From DATBDN01 sp963715995 (GTDB lineage Bacteria; Actinomycetota; Thermoleophilia; Solirubrobacterales; Thermoleophilaceae): a stretch of 64,000 nt of DNA. Made by a program: the position numbers and the translations under genes. Of the stretch, positions 53,101 through 62,040 are shown in pieces; within the stretch, counting starts at the first letter, position 1, and each line of letters starts with the position of its first letter. The stretch is from NCBI GenBank assembly GCA_963715995.1, contig OY970283.1, positions 496,001 through 560,000 on the forward strand, written 5' to 3'. The notes under the pieces were generated by a model. It saw nothing but the letters and a program-made list of their open reading frames with translations. It did not search any database and had not been told where the DNA came from.

Positions 53101-54777
53101 GCTGTGTGCGCTGGTGCTCGTCGCAATACCGCCGTCGCCGAAGTCGCTCGCCGCAGGCGCTCCGTCGATGGCGCCCTCCATCGCCACGCGCCAGAGCTCC
53201 GCGCCGTGGTCGGGGTCGGTGCCCCCGAAGTACAGGGTGCCGTCGACGTTCGTCAGCAAGGACGGGTTCGAGCTGGTCGAGCCCGGATAGATGTCCTGGA
53301 CGAGCGTTGTCCCCGCGGCGGTGCCATCCGAGCTCCACAGCTCCCGGCCGTCGGCGCCGTCGTCGGCTGTGAAGTAGAGCGTGCCCCCGACGTTCGTCAG
53401 CTTTGCCGGGTTGTTCACCGGGGTCGAGTCAGCCGTGCCGGGATTGACGTCCTTGACGAGCGTCGTGCCGTCCGCCGTCCCATCCGACTTCCAGAGCTCG
53501 TTGCCGTGGTCGGGGTCGTAGGCGAGGAAGTAGAGGGTGCCCCCGACGTCCGTCAGGTTCGACGGGTTCGAGTATGCCGAGCCTGGGTTGATGTCCTTGA
53601 CCAACGTAGTCCCAGCTGCAGTGCCATCGGACTTCCAGAGCTCGTAGCCGTGCGAGCCGTCGTAGGCGCTGAAGTAGAGCGTGCCGCCGACGTTCGCCAG
53701 GTTCTGCAGGTACTGGGCCTTGCCCGGGTCGGCAACGGTCGTCGTTCCCGCCGCGGTGCCGTCCGACTTCCACAGCGTCCCGCCGTAGGAAGGGTCATAG
53801 CCCTCGAAGTAAACGGTGCTGCCGACAGCCGACAGGTAGCCCGAGATCTGGATGTCCTTGACCATCTGAGTCCCGGCGCCGGTTCCGTCCGATGTCCAGA
53901 GCTGGTCAACGCCGGCTGTTCGGCCTGCGAAGTAGAGCCTGCCGGCGACGGCCGTGAGCTCGTAGGCGTACTGCAGGCCTGTCGCGAGCGCCACGGTGCC
54001 CGCGGCGGTGCCATCGGATTTCCAGAGCTCGGAGGTGTTGAAGTTGGACGAGTAAACGGTGAAAAACGCGGTGCCACCGACGGCCGCCATCGCTTGGAGG
54101 TAGTCGCCCGACGGGAGCGCCTTGACGAGGCTCGTGCCAGCCGTCGTCCCATTCGACTTCCAGAGGCCGTAGTTGGAGTAGGTGCTGTCGTAAGCACTGA
54201 AATACAGCTCGCCGCCAACGTTCGTCACATAGCTGGCGCCGTAGGCCACGCCCTTGCCGACGTCGGTGGTCCCGGCAGCGGTGCCGTCGGATTTGAAGAG
54301 GCTGCTGCCCCACGTCGGGTCGAACGCCCCGAGGTAGACGTCGTCGCCGAGCCCGGTCAGATAGTCCGGATTCGAGCTGCCCCCGCCCGGATCGATGTCA
54401 GCGACCAACCCGGTTGTCCTCGCCCCCACGACGCTGTAGCTGACCTGTTTCGTGGACGTGGCGCCGCCCGAGTCCTGCGCGGCCACCGTGAACGTGTGCG
54501 ACCCGAGCGTGCTCGTGTCGAGGTTGGACCCCGACGGCACATCGCCGGTGCACGACTGGACGCCCGAGCCCTGATCCGCGCACGAGTAGCTGGCCTTGAT
54601 CTGCTCGCCCTGGAGGAAGGTCTGGCCGTCTGAGGGCGTGTCGATCTGGATGCTCGGTGGCGCGGCGGGGTGGGACGCGTCCGCCGAGGAGGCGAACATG
54701 AGCATCGTCGCCAGCAGCAGGCCCACCGTTGTGGCGACGAGGCGTTGGGCAGGTGTCGAGGAGGCGCGGGTCCGCAT
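41133..54777 (-). CDS. Giant secreted repeat protein (about 4,547 aa), frame broken at about 53016
   Basis: The first ATG at 54777 starts a signal peptide (to about residue 36). Four super-modules follow, each an Ig/HYR-like unit (VKASYSCADE...GSGVxSCTG), a propeller of repeated ELWKSDGTxxGT blades, and a choice-of-anchor-D domain (NPGDFSVSxDNCSGTTLEVG). They span about 54.7-52.9, 52.9-50.9, 50.9-49.0 and 49.0-47.2 kb. Next come chitobiase-like repeats (TYYTTDGTTPT...IKYFSxDxAGNAE) and two NHL propellers (46.2-45.2 and 44.2-43.2 kb). The C-terminal domain has several Cys. At 53012-53018 the N-terminal frame ends in nonsense, while one base over the conserved SSDGCSGTTLAVGGTC continues, so one extra base splits a single gene. 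Probably a surface adhesin or matrix protein; no catalytic motif seen. Confidence 0.82.
42661..46740 (-). repeat. In-frame tandem duplication of about 2,040 bp within the giant gene
   Basis: The stretches beginning at 42661 and 44701 are nearly identical for about 300 bases, and the two NHL propellers (43.2-44.2 and 45.2-46.2 kb) align at the same offset of 2,040 bp (680 codons). The limits given are approximate. The duplicated unit is one NHL propeller plus its flanking chitobiase-like repeats. Confidence 0.7.
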
Positions 54778-54915
54778 TCTGGGTCTTCGTGTCGCCCGAA
54801 AGTGCCAGGACGCGCCTGCCGGGTCAGGTCACCATCGACCCGGGGGCCGGAGTGCGGAAGGGTGGGTTTACGCCCTGTCTGGGATAACGGCTACCACGTC
54901 CGGGGTGGGTTGGGC

Positions 54916-57900
54916 CTATTTTTCCGCTGCAGGACAGATGATCCGGTAGTCGCAGGCCGCACAGATGTCAGCACGCGGACGTGGCTCGAACTCCTGCGAC
55001 AGGATGCCGTCGGCGATCTGGGTGACGGCGGTGCGCACGCGCTCGAGCTCGTCCTCGGTGTGCTCCACCGGCACCTTCTCGTTCTCGAGCACGTAGTAGT
55101 AGGACTGGATCGCGCCCGGCAGCCCCCAGGCCTCGCGCGCGCCCATCTGGTACAGCGACAGCTGGATGTCCTCGCGCAGCTGCTGCTCGGTCTTGGGCCA
55201 GCCGGTCTTGTAGTCGATCAGCTCGTATGAGCCGTCGGGCAGACGGTCCACGCGGTCCACGCGCCCGCGCACGAAGTGCTCGCCGAGCTTGAACGCGAAG
55301 CCGCGCTCGAACCAGACGGGCTCGCCTTCGCGCTCGCGGTCGAGCTCCCAATAGCGCGACAGCCCCGCCACGGCCTTGTCGCGGAACTGGAGCTCGTCGG
55401 CGGAGTGGCCGAAGCCGTTGCGGCGCCAGGCGACCTCGAACAGGTGCATCAGGTCTTCGAGTGAGCCGCCACCCTGTGCGTGGAAGCGCTCGAGCACCTG
55501 GTGCACTGCGATCCCGAAACGCTGGTTGATCGTCGGCTCCTCGGGAATCCGGAACACGCGCGCGAACTTGTACTTGAGCGGGCACAGGCGGTAGGTCTCG
55601 ACGTCGGAGGCCGACAGCATCACGCCCTCGCCGCGGCGCGGGATGAAGCGATCGAGCGCCGGCTCGGCGCGCCCGCCCAGCACCGCCTCCGTGCGGCGGC
55701 GCTCGTCGCGCGCGGCGTCGAGCAGGTACTCGTCGAGCGCGGACTGCTCGAACGCCTCGCGCTGCTCCGGCGTCGCGACCTGGAGCAGCAGCTCGTTCAC
55801 CTCGCGCAGCGCAGTGGGCAGCGGCTCGCCATCGCGGTGGCGCTCGATCAGCGCCGCCACCTTGATCAGCTCCAGGTAACGGACCATCGCCTGCGAGATG
55901 TCGACGTAGGTGTCCAGGCGCATCTCCTTCAGGCGGCCGCCCATACGAGCAACCGTGTCGAGCAGCTCGTCGCGCATGATCCGGAACGTGGAATGGAGCC
56001 CCTCGGCCGGGCCGAAGAGCTCTTCCTCGTGGAACTGCTCCTCGGCGCCGCCCAGAACGTCGCGGGCGTCGTCGATGAACGGCGACACCCGGGCTCCGTC
56101 CGATTCCGGCCACGCCAGCACCAGGCCGCGCCGTGCGCGCGTCATCGCCACGTAGAGGACGCGGCGCATCCGCTCCTCGTGCGCTTCGCGGCCGGTCGCC
56201 CCGAAGCTCTCCGGCAGCAGCTGGTCGGGCACGCGATCATCCGGCGCCTGGCCCGGCATCGCGGCCGCGGTAAGGCCGAGCACGAAGGCGTGCTCGCACG
56301 TGATCTCCTCGGCGGCGTCGGCCTGCACGATGCGGACGGCATCCGGCAGCACCGGTTCGGGCTCGGGCTCCGGCAGCCCGGACTCCGCCACCGCGGCGAT
56401 GTAGCGCGCGAAGTCGCGCGGCGTGGCGTTCGGCTCGCGGCGCATGTAGGACGTGGCCAGCTCACCCAGCTTCGCGATCGACATCAGGCGCTCGAGCGTG
56501 TCCGCCTGCGCGGCGAACAGCTGCTGGCGCCGCAGGCCGATCCGCTCGATCAGCCGGTGCACGAACGCATCGGCGCGCATGCGCTCGAACGCCTGCGCCG
56601 CTGCGCGATAGAGGCGAAGGAACGACTGCACGCGGTCGCGGCCCTCGGGTGAGAGGTGCGGGCCCTCGATCGCGAGCCCGGCGGCCGCGACCATGTCGAG
56701 CTTGCGCCGCCGCGACAGCTGAGTGATCAGCGCGATGTCAACCGAGCGCAGGTCGATCGGCGGCCGCGACAACGCGCGTACCACCGCCCCGGCGTCGGAG
56801 GGGTCGGCCAGCGCGCGCAGCCAGGCGAGCAGGTCGCGCACCTCGGCGCGCTGGAAGTAAGCGGCGCCACCGACCAGCCGGAACGGGATCGCGCGCTCCT
56901 CGAGCGCGGCCGCGACCACCGGGCCGTCGTCCTTCAGGCTCGGCACGAAGACGGCCACGTCGCCGGCCGCCAGCCCCTTGCGCTCGACCAGCCGCTCGAC
57001 CTCGCCGGCCACCGCCTGGGCCTGAGCTCGCTCGGACTGGCAGCGCCAGAGCGCGACGGTGCCCACGCCGGTCCCGGTCAGCTTCTTGTCGATGCGATCG
57101 GCAGAGGGCGCGACGACCGCTTCGGCCGCGGTGAGCATGGCCTTCGCCACGGTGCGGCTCTTCGTGAGCGTCACGGTCAGCGCATCGGGGTGCTCGCGCG
57201 TGAAGTCGCGCAGGTTCTTCGCGGCGCGCCCGCGCGTGCGGAGCACTGCCTCGTCGTCGTTGGCCGCCACGGTCAGCTCGCGCCCGTCCTGTGTCAAGAG
57301 CCTTGTCATCGCGCTCTGCGCGAAGCCGAGGTCCTGATAGCCGTCCGCCAGCACGAACGGGAAGCGCGCCGCCAGCCGCGTGCGCACGTGAGGCTTCTCG
57401 TGGAGCAAGCGGAAGGCATGCAGCGTCAGGTCGCCGCTGTCCAGCGCGCCGGCCTGCGCGAGCAGGCGGTCGTGTGCGGCGTAGACCTGCGCGAACTCCA
57501 GCTCGCGCTCGGCGTGCGTGCGCTGCTCGTCCGACTCCGCGGACGCCGCCTGTGCCTCCGCCCAGCGGCGGAAGTCCTGGAAGCGCACCATCTCCTCCTT
57601 GAGGCGGTCGATGCGCTCCACGAAGCCGGCGAGCAGTGGCGCGGGGTTGCCGCGGATCTCGTGCGTGCGCAGCGGCAGGTCGTCGATGCGCTCCAGCAGC
57701 AGCGCCAGCCGATCCGCCGCGCTCACCGGAGCGAACAGCGGGTCGAGGCCGGCCTCGAGTGCCTCGTCGCGCAGCAGCCGCTCGCACAGGTCCTGCGCGC
57801 CGTAGACGTGCAGCTCGTCGTAGGGAGTCTCGATGAGCGTCTCCAAGCGCAGCCGTAGATCGGCGGCTCCGGCCGCGCTCGGCGCTACCAGCAGCACACG

Positions 57901-58056
57901 CGCGGCCGGGGTGCCCTGTTCGACCAGCCAGCCGGCGCGGTGCGTGATCACGTGCGTCTTGCCGGTACCTGGCCCGCCCACCACCAGCAGCGGCCCGCCG
58001 GGGTGCATGACGGCCGCGAGCTGTGCGCGATCCAGGCCGTCGAGCGTTGCTGGCAT
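54916..58056 (-). CDS. UvrD/Rep-type helicase fused to a RecB-like nuclease (AddB/AdnA-like)
   Basis: A 1,046-aa double-strand-break-processing protein. Walker A is GGPGTGKT (27-34). Motif II reads ADGYQD at 237-242, where active helicases have DEYQD, so the catalytic Glu is a Gly. Motif VI is YVAMTRARRGL. The C-terminal PD-(D/E)XK nuclease has the pattern GIAVHQVLERF, RGRVDRVD, ELIDYKTGWPK and QLSLYQMGA. Four Cys (one in YRLCPLKY, three in CAACDYRIICP) match the iron-sulfur cluster of AddB/AdnA nucleases. ATG 58056 is used; it is divergent from topoisomerase IB. Confidence 0.88.
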   Translation of the reverse strand: MPATLDGLDRAQLAAVMHPGGPLLVVGGPGTGKTHVITHRAGWLVEQGTPAARVLLVAPSAAGAADLRLRLETLIETPYDELHVYGAQDLCERLLRDEALEAGLDPLFAPVSAADRLALLLERIDDLPLRTHEIRGNPAPLLAGFVERIDRLKEEMVRFQDFRRWAEAQAASAESDEQRTHAERELEFAQVYAAHDRLLAQAGALDSGDLTLHAFRLLHEKPHVRTRLAARFPFVLADGYQDLGFAQSAMTRLLTQDGRELTVAANDDEAVLRTRGRAAKNLRDFTREHPDALTVTLTKSRTVAKAMLTAAEAVVAPSADRIDKKLTGTGVGTVALWRCQSERAQAQAVAGEVERLVERKGLAAGDVAVFVPSLKDDGPVVAAALEERAIPFRLVGGAAYFQRAEVRDLLAWLRALADPSDAGAVVRALSRPPIDLRSVDIALITQLSRRRKLDMVAAAGLAIEGPHLSPEGRDRVQSFLRLYRAAAQAFERMRADAFVHRLIERIGLRRQQLFAAQADTLERLMSIAKLGELATSYMRREPNATPRDFARYIAAVAESGLPEPEPEPVLPDAVRIVQADAAEEITCEHAFVLGLTAAAMPGQAPDDRVPDQLLPESFGATGREAHEERMRRVLYVAMTRARRGLVLAWPESDGARVSPFIDDARDVLGGAEEQFHEEELFGPAEGLHSTFRIMRDELLDTVARMGGRLKEMRLDTYVDISQAMVRYLELIKVAALIERHRDGEPLPTALREVNELLLQVATPEQREAFEQSALDEYLLDAARDERRRTEAVLGGRAEPALDRFIPRRGEGVMLSASDVETYRLCPLKYKFARVFRIPEEPTINQRFGIAVHQVLERFHAQGGGSLEDLMHLFEVAWRRNGFGHSADELQFRDKAVAGLSRYWELDREREGEPVWFERGFAFKLGEHFVRGRVDRVDRLPDGSYELIDYKTGWPKTEQQLREDIQLSLYQMGAREAWGLPGAIQSYYYVLENEKVPVEHTEDELERVRTAVTQIADGILSQEFEPRPRADICAACDYRIICPAAEK

Positions 58057-58111
58057 CCAAGCTGAGGATAGGCGCGCTTGCGCCGCGCTGGATCGGGGCA
58101 GACTGGAAGCC

Positions 58112-59168
58112 ATGGCCCGTCTGAAGCGAGCAGATTGCTCCGGCCCCGGGCTCGCGCGACGGAAGCGCGGCAAGGGCTTCGAATACCTCGACGAGGAGGG
58201 TCGCCGCATCACCGATCCGGAGGTGCTCGAGCGCATCGGCGAGCTCGTGATCCCGCCCGCTTGGAAGGACGTCTGGATCTGTCCCTATCCGATGGGCCAC
58301 ATCCAGGCCACCGGCATCGATGCCGCCGGGCGCAAGCAGTACCTCTACCACCAGCGCTGGCGCGAGCGCCAGGACAAGAAGAAGTTCGACGGGATGGTGC
58401 ACTTCGCCCAAGCGCTGCCGGACATGCGCGAGCACGTCGAGCGCGACCTGTCCGGGAAGGGCATCACCCGCGAGCGGGTCCTTGCCGCATCGGTCCGTCT
58501 GCTCGACCGCGGCTTCCTGCGGATCGGTGGCGAGAGCTACGCAGAGGACAACGAGTCCTATGGCCTCGCGACGATGCGCAAGGACCACGTGACGGTCGAT
58601 TCGAACCACGCGATCAACTTCGACTTCACCGGCAAGAGCGGGATCAGGCACGTCCGCTACGTCGTCGACGAGCCGGTCGCCGAGATCGTGCGCGACCTGA
58701 AGCGCAGGCGCGGCGGAGGCGACGAGCTGCTCGCCTACCGTGACGACGCCGGAAAGTGGCGCGACATCAAGTCACCCGACATCCGCGCCTACGTGAAGCA
58801 GACCGCGGGCGAGGAGTACACGGCGAAGGACTTCCGCACCTGGGCCGGCACCGTCCTGGCCGCCGTCACCCTGGCCGCGACGGACGCCGAGCGGCGCAAG
58901 AAGAAGACCGCCAACAAGCGGATGATCACCCACGCGGTGAACCAGGTCGCGCACTTCCTGGGCAACACCCCCGCGGTTGCGCGCGCGTCATATATAGACC
59001 CGCGCGTGTTCGACCGCTTCCGGGATGGCTACACGATCGAGCCGGTGCTGATCGACCTGGCCGAGCCGGATCTCGGCCAGCCGGTGATCCAGGGTCGCGT
59101 GGAGGAGGCCGTGCTCGACCTGATCAGCGAGCCGCGGCGCTCGAAGCTGGTCGAAGAAAGCGGCCTAG
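58112..59168 (+). CDS. DNA topoisomerase IB, frame broken five codons before the stop
   Basis: Relaxes supercoils through a 3'-phosphotyrosyl intermediate. The product is about 351 aa after correction, the size of poxvirus-like bacterial enzymes. It has PPAWKDVWICPYP, LRIGGESYAEDNESYGLATM, FDFTGKSG, the active-site Arg region AKDFRTWAGT and the Tyr in ASYIDPRVF (Tyr294). At 59151-59157 (TCGAAGA) one extra A moves the frame. Removing it gives LVEKAA and TAG at 59166-59168, sharing CTAG with the opposing gene. Uncorrected, the frame runs on to 59272 with no resemblance to the family. Confidence 0.9.
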
Positions 59169-59317
59169 TTCTCGCTTTCGCTGTCGCTGTCGCCTTCGTC
59201 CGGCGTCTCCGGGCCGCGCGGATCCGGCGATGGCACGGGCGCTCCGGGGCCCTCGGGGGCGCCCGGCGGTGATGGCTCGGGGGCTTCGGGGCCTAGTGGC
59301 GTGGCTGGGATCTCCAT
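59165..59317 (-). CDS. Small acidic proline-rich protein
   Basis: A 50-aa protein, rich in Pro, Glu and Asp, ending in a Ser/Asp/Glu tract. ATG 59317 is preceded by GAGGA at good spacing on the minus strand. Its TAG shares CTAG with the corrected topoisomerase stop. No family known. Composition and the ribosome site support it; it could still be a chance frame. Confidence 0.5.
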   Translation of the reverse strand: MEIPATPLGPEAPEPSPPGAPEGPGAPVPSPDPRGPETPDEGDSDSESEN

Positions 59318-59378
59318 GGCACGATCCTCGCCCGTTGGCCGAGTGCCCAAACCCGGGATGCCGACAGCGGCGCTCCGA

Positions 59379-59933
59379 TTAGGAGCGGCCGCCGGAGCCG
59401 AAGTCGAGCGCGTAGGTCACGCCGTCCTCGCCTGCTCCGGGATCGCCGAAGGCCACGCCCATCCCGGCCTCCCTGAACCTGCGGTTCAGGATGTTGGCGC
59501 GGTGGGGCGGGCTCTCCATCCAGCTCTCCACGATCGAACTCGGCGTCGCGTAGTCGCCGGAGCCCCATGCCAGGTCCTCGCCGAGGGTCGGAAGCGCGCG
59601 GGTCGACATGTAGCCCGTGCGGCGGATGCGCTGCACGAACGAGGTTCCGTTCGAGCTGTCATGGGAGAAGTAGGCGTTCGCGTTCATGTCGCGAGCGTGG
59701 GTGGCGGCGGCGATGGTCAGGCGCCGGTTCGCCTTGAGGGCGGGCAGTCCGAGGGCGGTCCGCTCCTGGTTGACCAGGCACAGCGCGGCGCCGGCCAGGC
59801 TGGTCGTGGACGCCCCAGCGGTGGGGCCGTCGGTGGAGGCGCACACGGTTGCCGCCGAAGCGGGGTCTGCTCCGGCGGCAACCATGGCGAGGAGGAGGAG
59901 GGGTAGAGCGCCTCTGATTTTCCAGGTACGCAT
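59379..59933 (-). CDS. Secreted CAP/SCP-domain protein
   Basis: A 184-aa exported protein of the CAP superfamily (SCP/PR-1, YkwD-like). A signal peptide covers residues 1-27. The CAP motifs are LVNQERTALGLPAL, HARDMNANAYFSH, GEDLAWGSG and SWMESPPHRANIL. A Cys pair near the N-terminus can form a disulfide. Bacterial members are surface or wall-associated with mostly unknown roles. Upstream lies a CTAG-rich, inverted-repeat-rich spacer (59932-60010). Confidence 0.9.
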   Translation of the reverse strand: MRTWKIRGALPLLLLAMVAAGADPASAATVCASTDGPTAGASTTSLAGAALCLVNQERTALGLPALKANRRLTIAAATHARDMNANAYFSHDSSNGTSFVQRIRRTGYMSTRALPTLGEDLAWGSGDYATPSSIVESWMESPPHRANILNRRFREAGMGVAFGDPGAGEDGVTYALDFGSGGRS

Positions 59934-60010
59934 CTACCTGCCTCTATCGGGTAGATGGGTACCTAGCTTTAGGCCCTAGACAAATGTTCTAGGGAGGTGG
60001 GTACCTAGCT
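59932..60010 (-). promoter_or_regulatory. Repeat-rich spacer with two GGGTACCTAGCT copies and two hairpins
   Basis: GGGTACCTAGCT occurs at 59957-59968 and 59999-60010. Between them CCCTAGA (59974-59980) and TCTAGGG (59988-59994) form a perfect 7-bp stem with a 7-base loop. ATCTACC (59932-59938) and GGTAGAT (59950-59956) form another. CTAG, usually rare, occurs about five times in 80 bp. The position upstream of the CAP gene suggests an operator region. Confidence 0.5.
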
Positions 60011-61196
60011 AGGGGGTGAGAAAGCGACCGATCTCGCGGTGGAGCTCGGCCGGGCGCTCCACCTGCGGGATGTGGCCGCAGTTGAGCGTGACGTGCTTTG
60101 CCTGGGGCACCGCCTGGCGCACGTGGCGCTCGAAGGCGGCGGGGACGAGCGGGTCGTGCCGGCCCCAGACGAACAATGCGGGAGGCTCGAGGCTCGCCAG
60201 CCGCTCCCAGAAGCGCTCCGGCTTCTCGAGATAGATCTGGCGCGCGGCTGCGTAGAACGCCGCCCGGCCACGCGGTTGCACGAACGAGCGCAGGAACTCG
60301 TCGACGCCTGCCGCGGCGAAGCGCGAGCGGGCGCCCGGTATGAGCTGGCGGACGATCAGCTCGACGAGCGGCCTCGGCGCCGGCTGGATCAGCCCCAGCT
60401 CCGGGCGCACCAGGCGCAGCCACGCGGCCCAGCGCCGGTCGCGCAGCCAGGCCAGCGACGGCGTCATCAACACGGCCTTGCCGAAGCGCTCCGGCGCGAG
60501 CATCAGCGCCTCGAGCGTGACGCGGCCGCCGAGCGAGTGGCCGACGATGTCGGTCCGCTCCAGTCCCAGCGAGTCCATCAGCGCGAGCACCGAGCGCGCG
60601 AAGAACTCCGGCGTGTAGGAGGCGCCGATTGGCTTGGCGGAGTCGCCGAAGCCGAGCAGGTCCGCCGCGATCACCTGCCTGCCGGCCGGCGCGAGGGCCG
60701 CGACGGTTGGCAGGAACGAGGCCTTGGTGCCGCCCAGGCCGTGCAGCATCAGGAGCGGCTTGCCGACTCCCGCCTGGAGGGTGCTGATCGCGCCGCACTC
60801 CGTGTCGAGTGTCCGGAAGCGCAGGCGGCCGGGCTCGCGGCTGCCGCTCGTGGCCGACAGGAAGTTGACGCCTAGGTGCAGGTTGTGGCGGATCTCGAGC
60901 CGCCCCTGTCCGAACGCTGCCATCCCGGACGGCAGGTCGCGGACCACCAGCTGCCAGGTCGCCGCGTCCGCGCGCAGGAGGGCATCCGGACGCCCGCTTG
61001 CCTCCTCGATGCGGCCGCCCTGGCCGTCAAGCAGCACGTCGACCTCGTCCCCGTCCCCCGTCGCCAGCCGAAGCCGCGCCGAACCGCCGGGCAGGTCGAG
61101 GTCGCGCGGCAGAAGGCGTTCGAGCAGCTTCTCGGCCGCGGCGCGGGCGCCCTGGTTCGCCGCTCGGCGCGGCGGGGTATGCGTGCTTGATGCCAC
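60009..61196 (-). CDS. Alpha/beta hydrolase with N-terminal SCP2-like domain
   Basis: A 395-aa protein. The first 115 residues resemble an SCP2/sterol-carrier fold (LRADAATWQLVVRDLPSG, GRLEIRHNLHLGVNF). The hydrolase has LMLHGLGGTK (oxyanion region), the nucleophile GHSLGG, the acid in WGRHDPLVP and the His in LNCGHIPQVERP. The fusion of a lipid-carrier-like domain with an esterase suggests a hydrophobic acyl substrate; this is inference. GTG 61196 overlaps the divergent HAD gene start by 7 bp; GAGGA upstream supports it. Confidence 0.83.
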   Translation of the reverse strand: MASSTHTPPRRAANQGARAAAEKLLERLLPRDLDLPGGSARLRLATGDGDEVDVLLDGQGGRIEEASGRPDALLRADAATWQLVVRDLPSGMAAFGQGRLEIRHNLHLGVNFLSATSGSREPGRLRFRTLDTECGAISTLQAGVGKPLLMLHGLGGTKASFLPTVAALAPAGRQVIAADLLGFGDSAKPIGASYTPEFFARSVLALMDSLGLERTDIVGHSLGGRVTLEALMLAPERFGKAVLMTPSLAWLRDRRWAAWLRLVRPELGLIQPAPRPLVELIVRQLIPGARSRFAAAGVDEFLRSFVQPRGRAAFYAAARQIYLEKPERFWERLASLEPPALFVWGRHDPLVPAAFERHVRQAVPQAKHVTLNCGHIPQVERPAELHREIGRFLTP

Positions 61197-61845
61197 CTGT
61201 CGCGATCCTCGATGTAGATGGAACTCTCGTCGAGACGAACTACCACCACGCGATCGCGTGGTATCGGGCTTTTACCCAACATGGCGTCGAATTGCCCGTC
61301 TGGCGAATACACCGCGCAATCGGGATGGGCGGCGATCAGATGGTCGCAGCCCTCGCGGGCGACGAGGTTGAGAGCGAGAAGGGCGACGACATCCGGACCG
61401 CCGAGAAGGCGCTCTACATGGCGATGATCCACGAGGTCCGGCCGCTGCCGGACGCGCGCCGGCTGCTCGAGACGCTGAAGGAGCGCGGGCACACCGTGGT
61501 GCTGGCCAGCTCGGCCAAGCAGGACGAGATCGACCACTACCTGGATCTGCTCGACGCCCGCGAGCTGGCCGACGACTGGACCAGCTCGGCCGACGTCGAG
61601 AACACCAAGCCCGAGCCGGACCTGGTGAAGGCCGCGGTCGAAGAAAGCGGGTAAGGGCGAGGCGGTGATGATCGGCGACTCGGTCTGGGATGTCGAGGCC
61701 GCCAAGCGAGCAGGACTGCCGACGATCGCGGTGCGCACCGGCGGCTTCGGCAACGACGAGCTCGTCAGAGGCCGGCGCGGTGTGCGTCTTCGAGTCGCTC
61801 GCAGATCTGATCGACGGGCTGGATCAGACGCCGCTGGCTGACTGA
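61190..61845 (+). pseudogene. HAD-superfamily phosphatase (beta-phosphoglucomutase/phosphoglycolate-phosphatase-like), two frame breaks
   Basis: A HAD hydrolase of about 217 aa if repaired. Motif I is AILDVDGTLVETN (residues 5-17), motif II VVLASSAKQDE and motif IV MIGDSVWDVEAAKRAG. The frame breaks first at 61638-61644 (TCGAAGA, one extra A, giving an early TAA at 61652-61654), then at about 61767 (one extra base, after which the frame reads AGAVCVFESLADLIDGL to TGA 61843-61845). Both repairs restore family sequence. With two shifts it may be a true pseudogene or two sequence errors. Starts at ATG 61190. Confidence 0.82.
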
Positions 61846-62040
61846 TCGCGCCGCCGCTGCGCGCCTCGCGGCGCCGCCACGCGCCGCCGCGCGCCACGTG
61901 CGCTCTACCGCCGTCTGTCCCGCTCTACCGCCGCCCGTCCCCCCGCCCTGCCGCCAGCCATCCCCCCGCTTCGGCGCGCAAACTGCCTCGGCCAAGGGGG
62001 CGGCTGGAGCGACGCCTGCGCTCTCGTTGCTCCCCGGGAT

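Noticed and set aside
47570..54400. Dense short direct repeats that could be mistaken for a CRISPR array
   Set aside because: The repeats are codon-phased ELWKSDGT blades inside an open frame, with no constant spacer length and no cas genes nearby.
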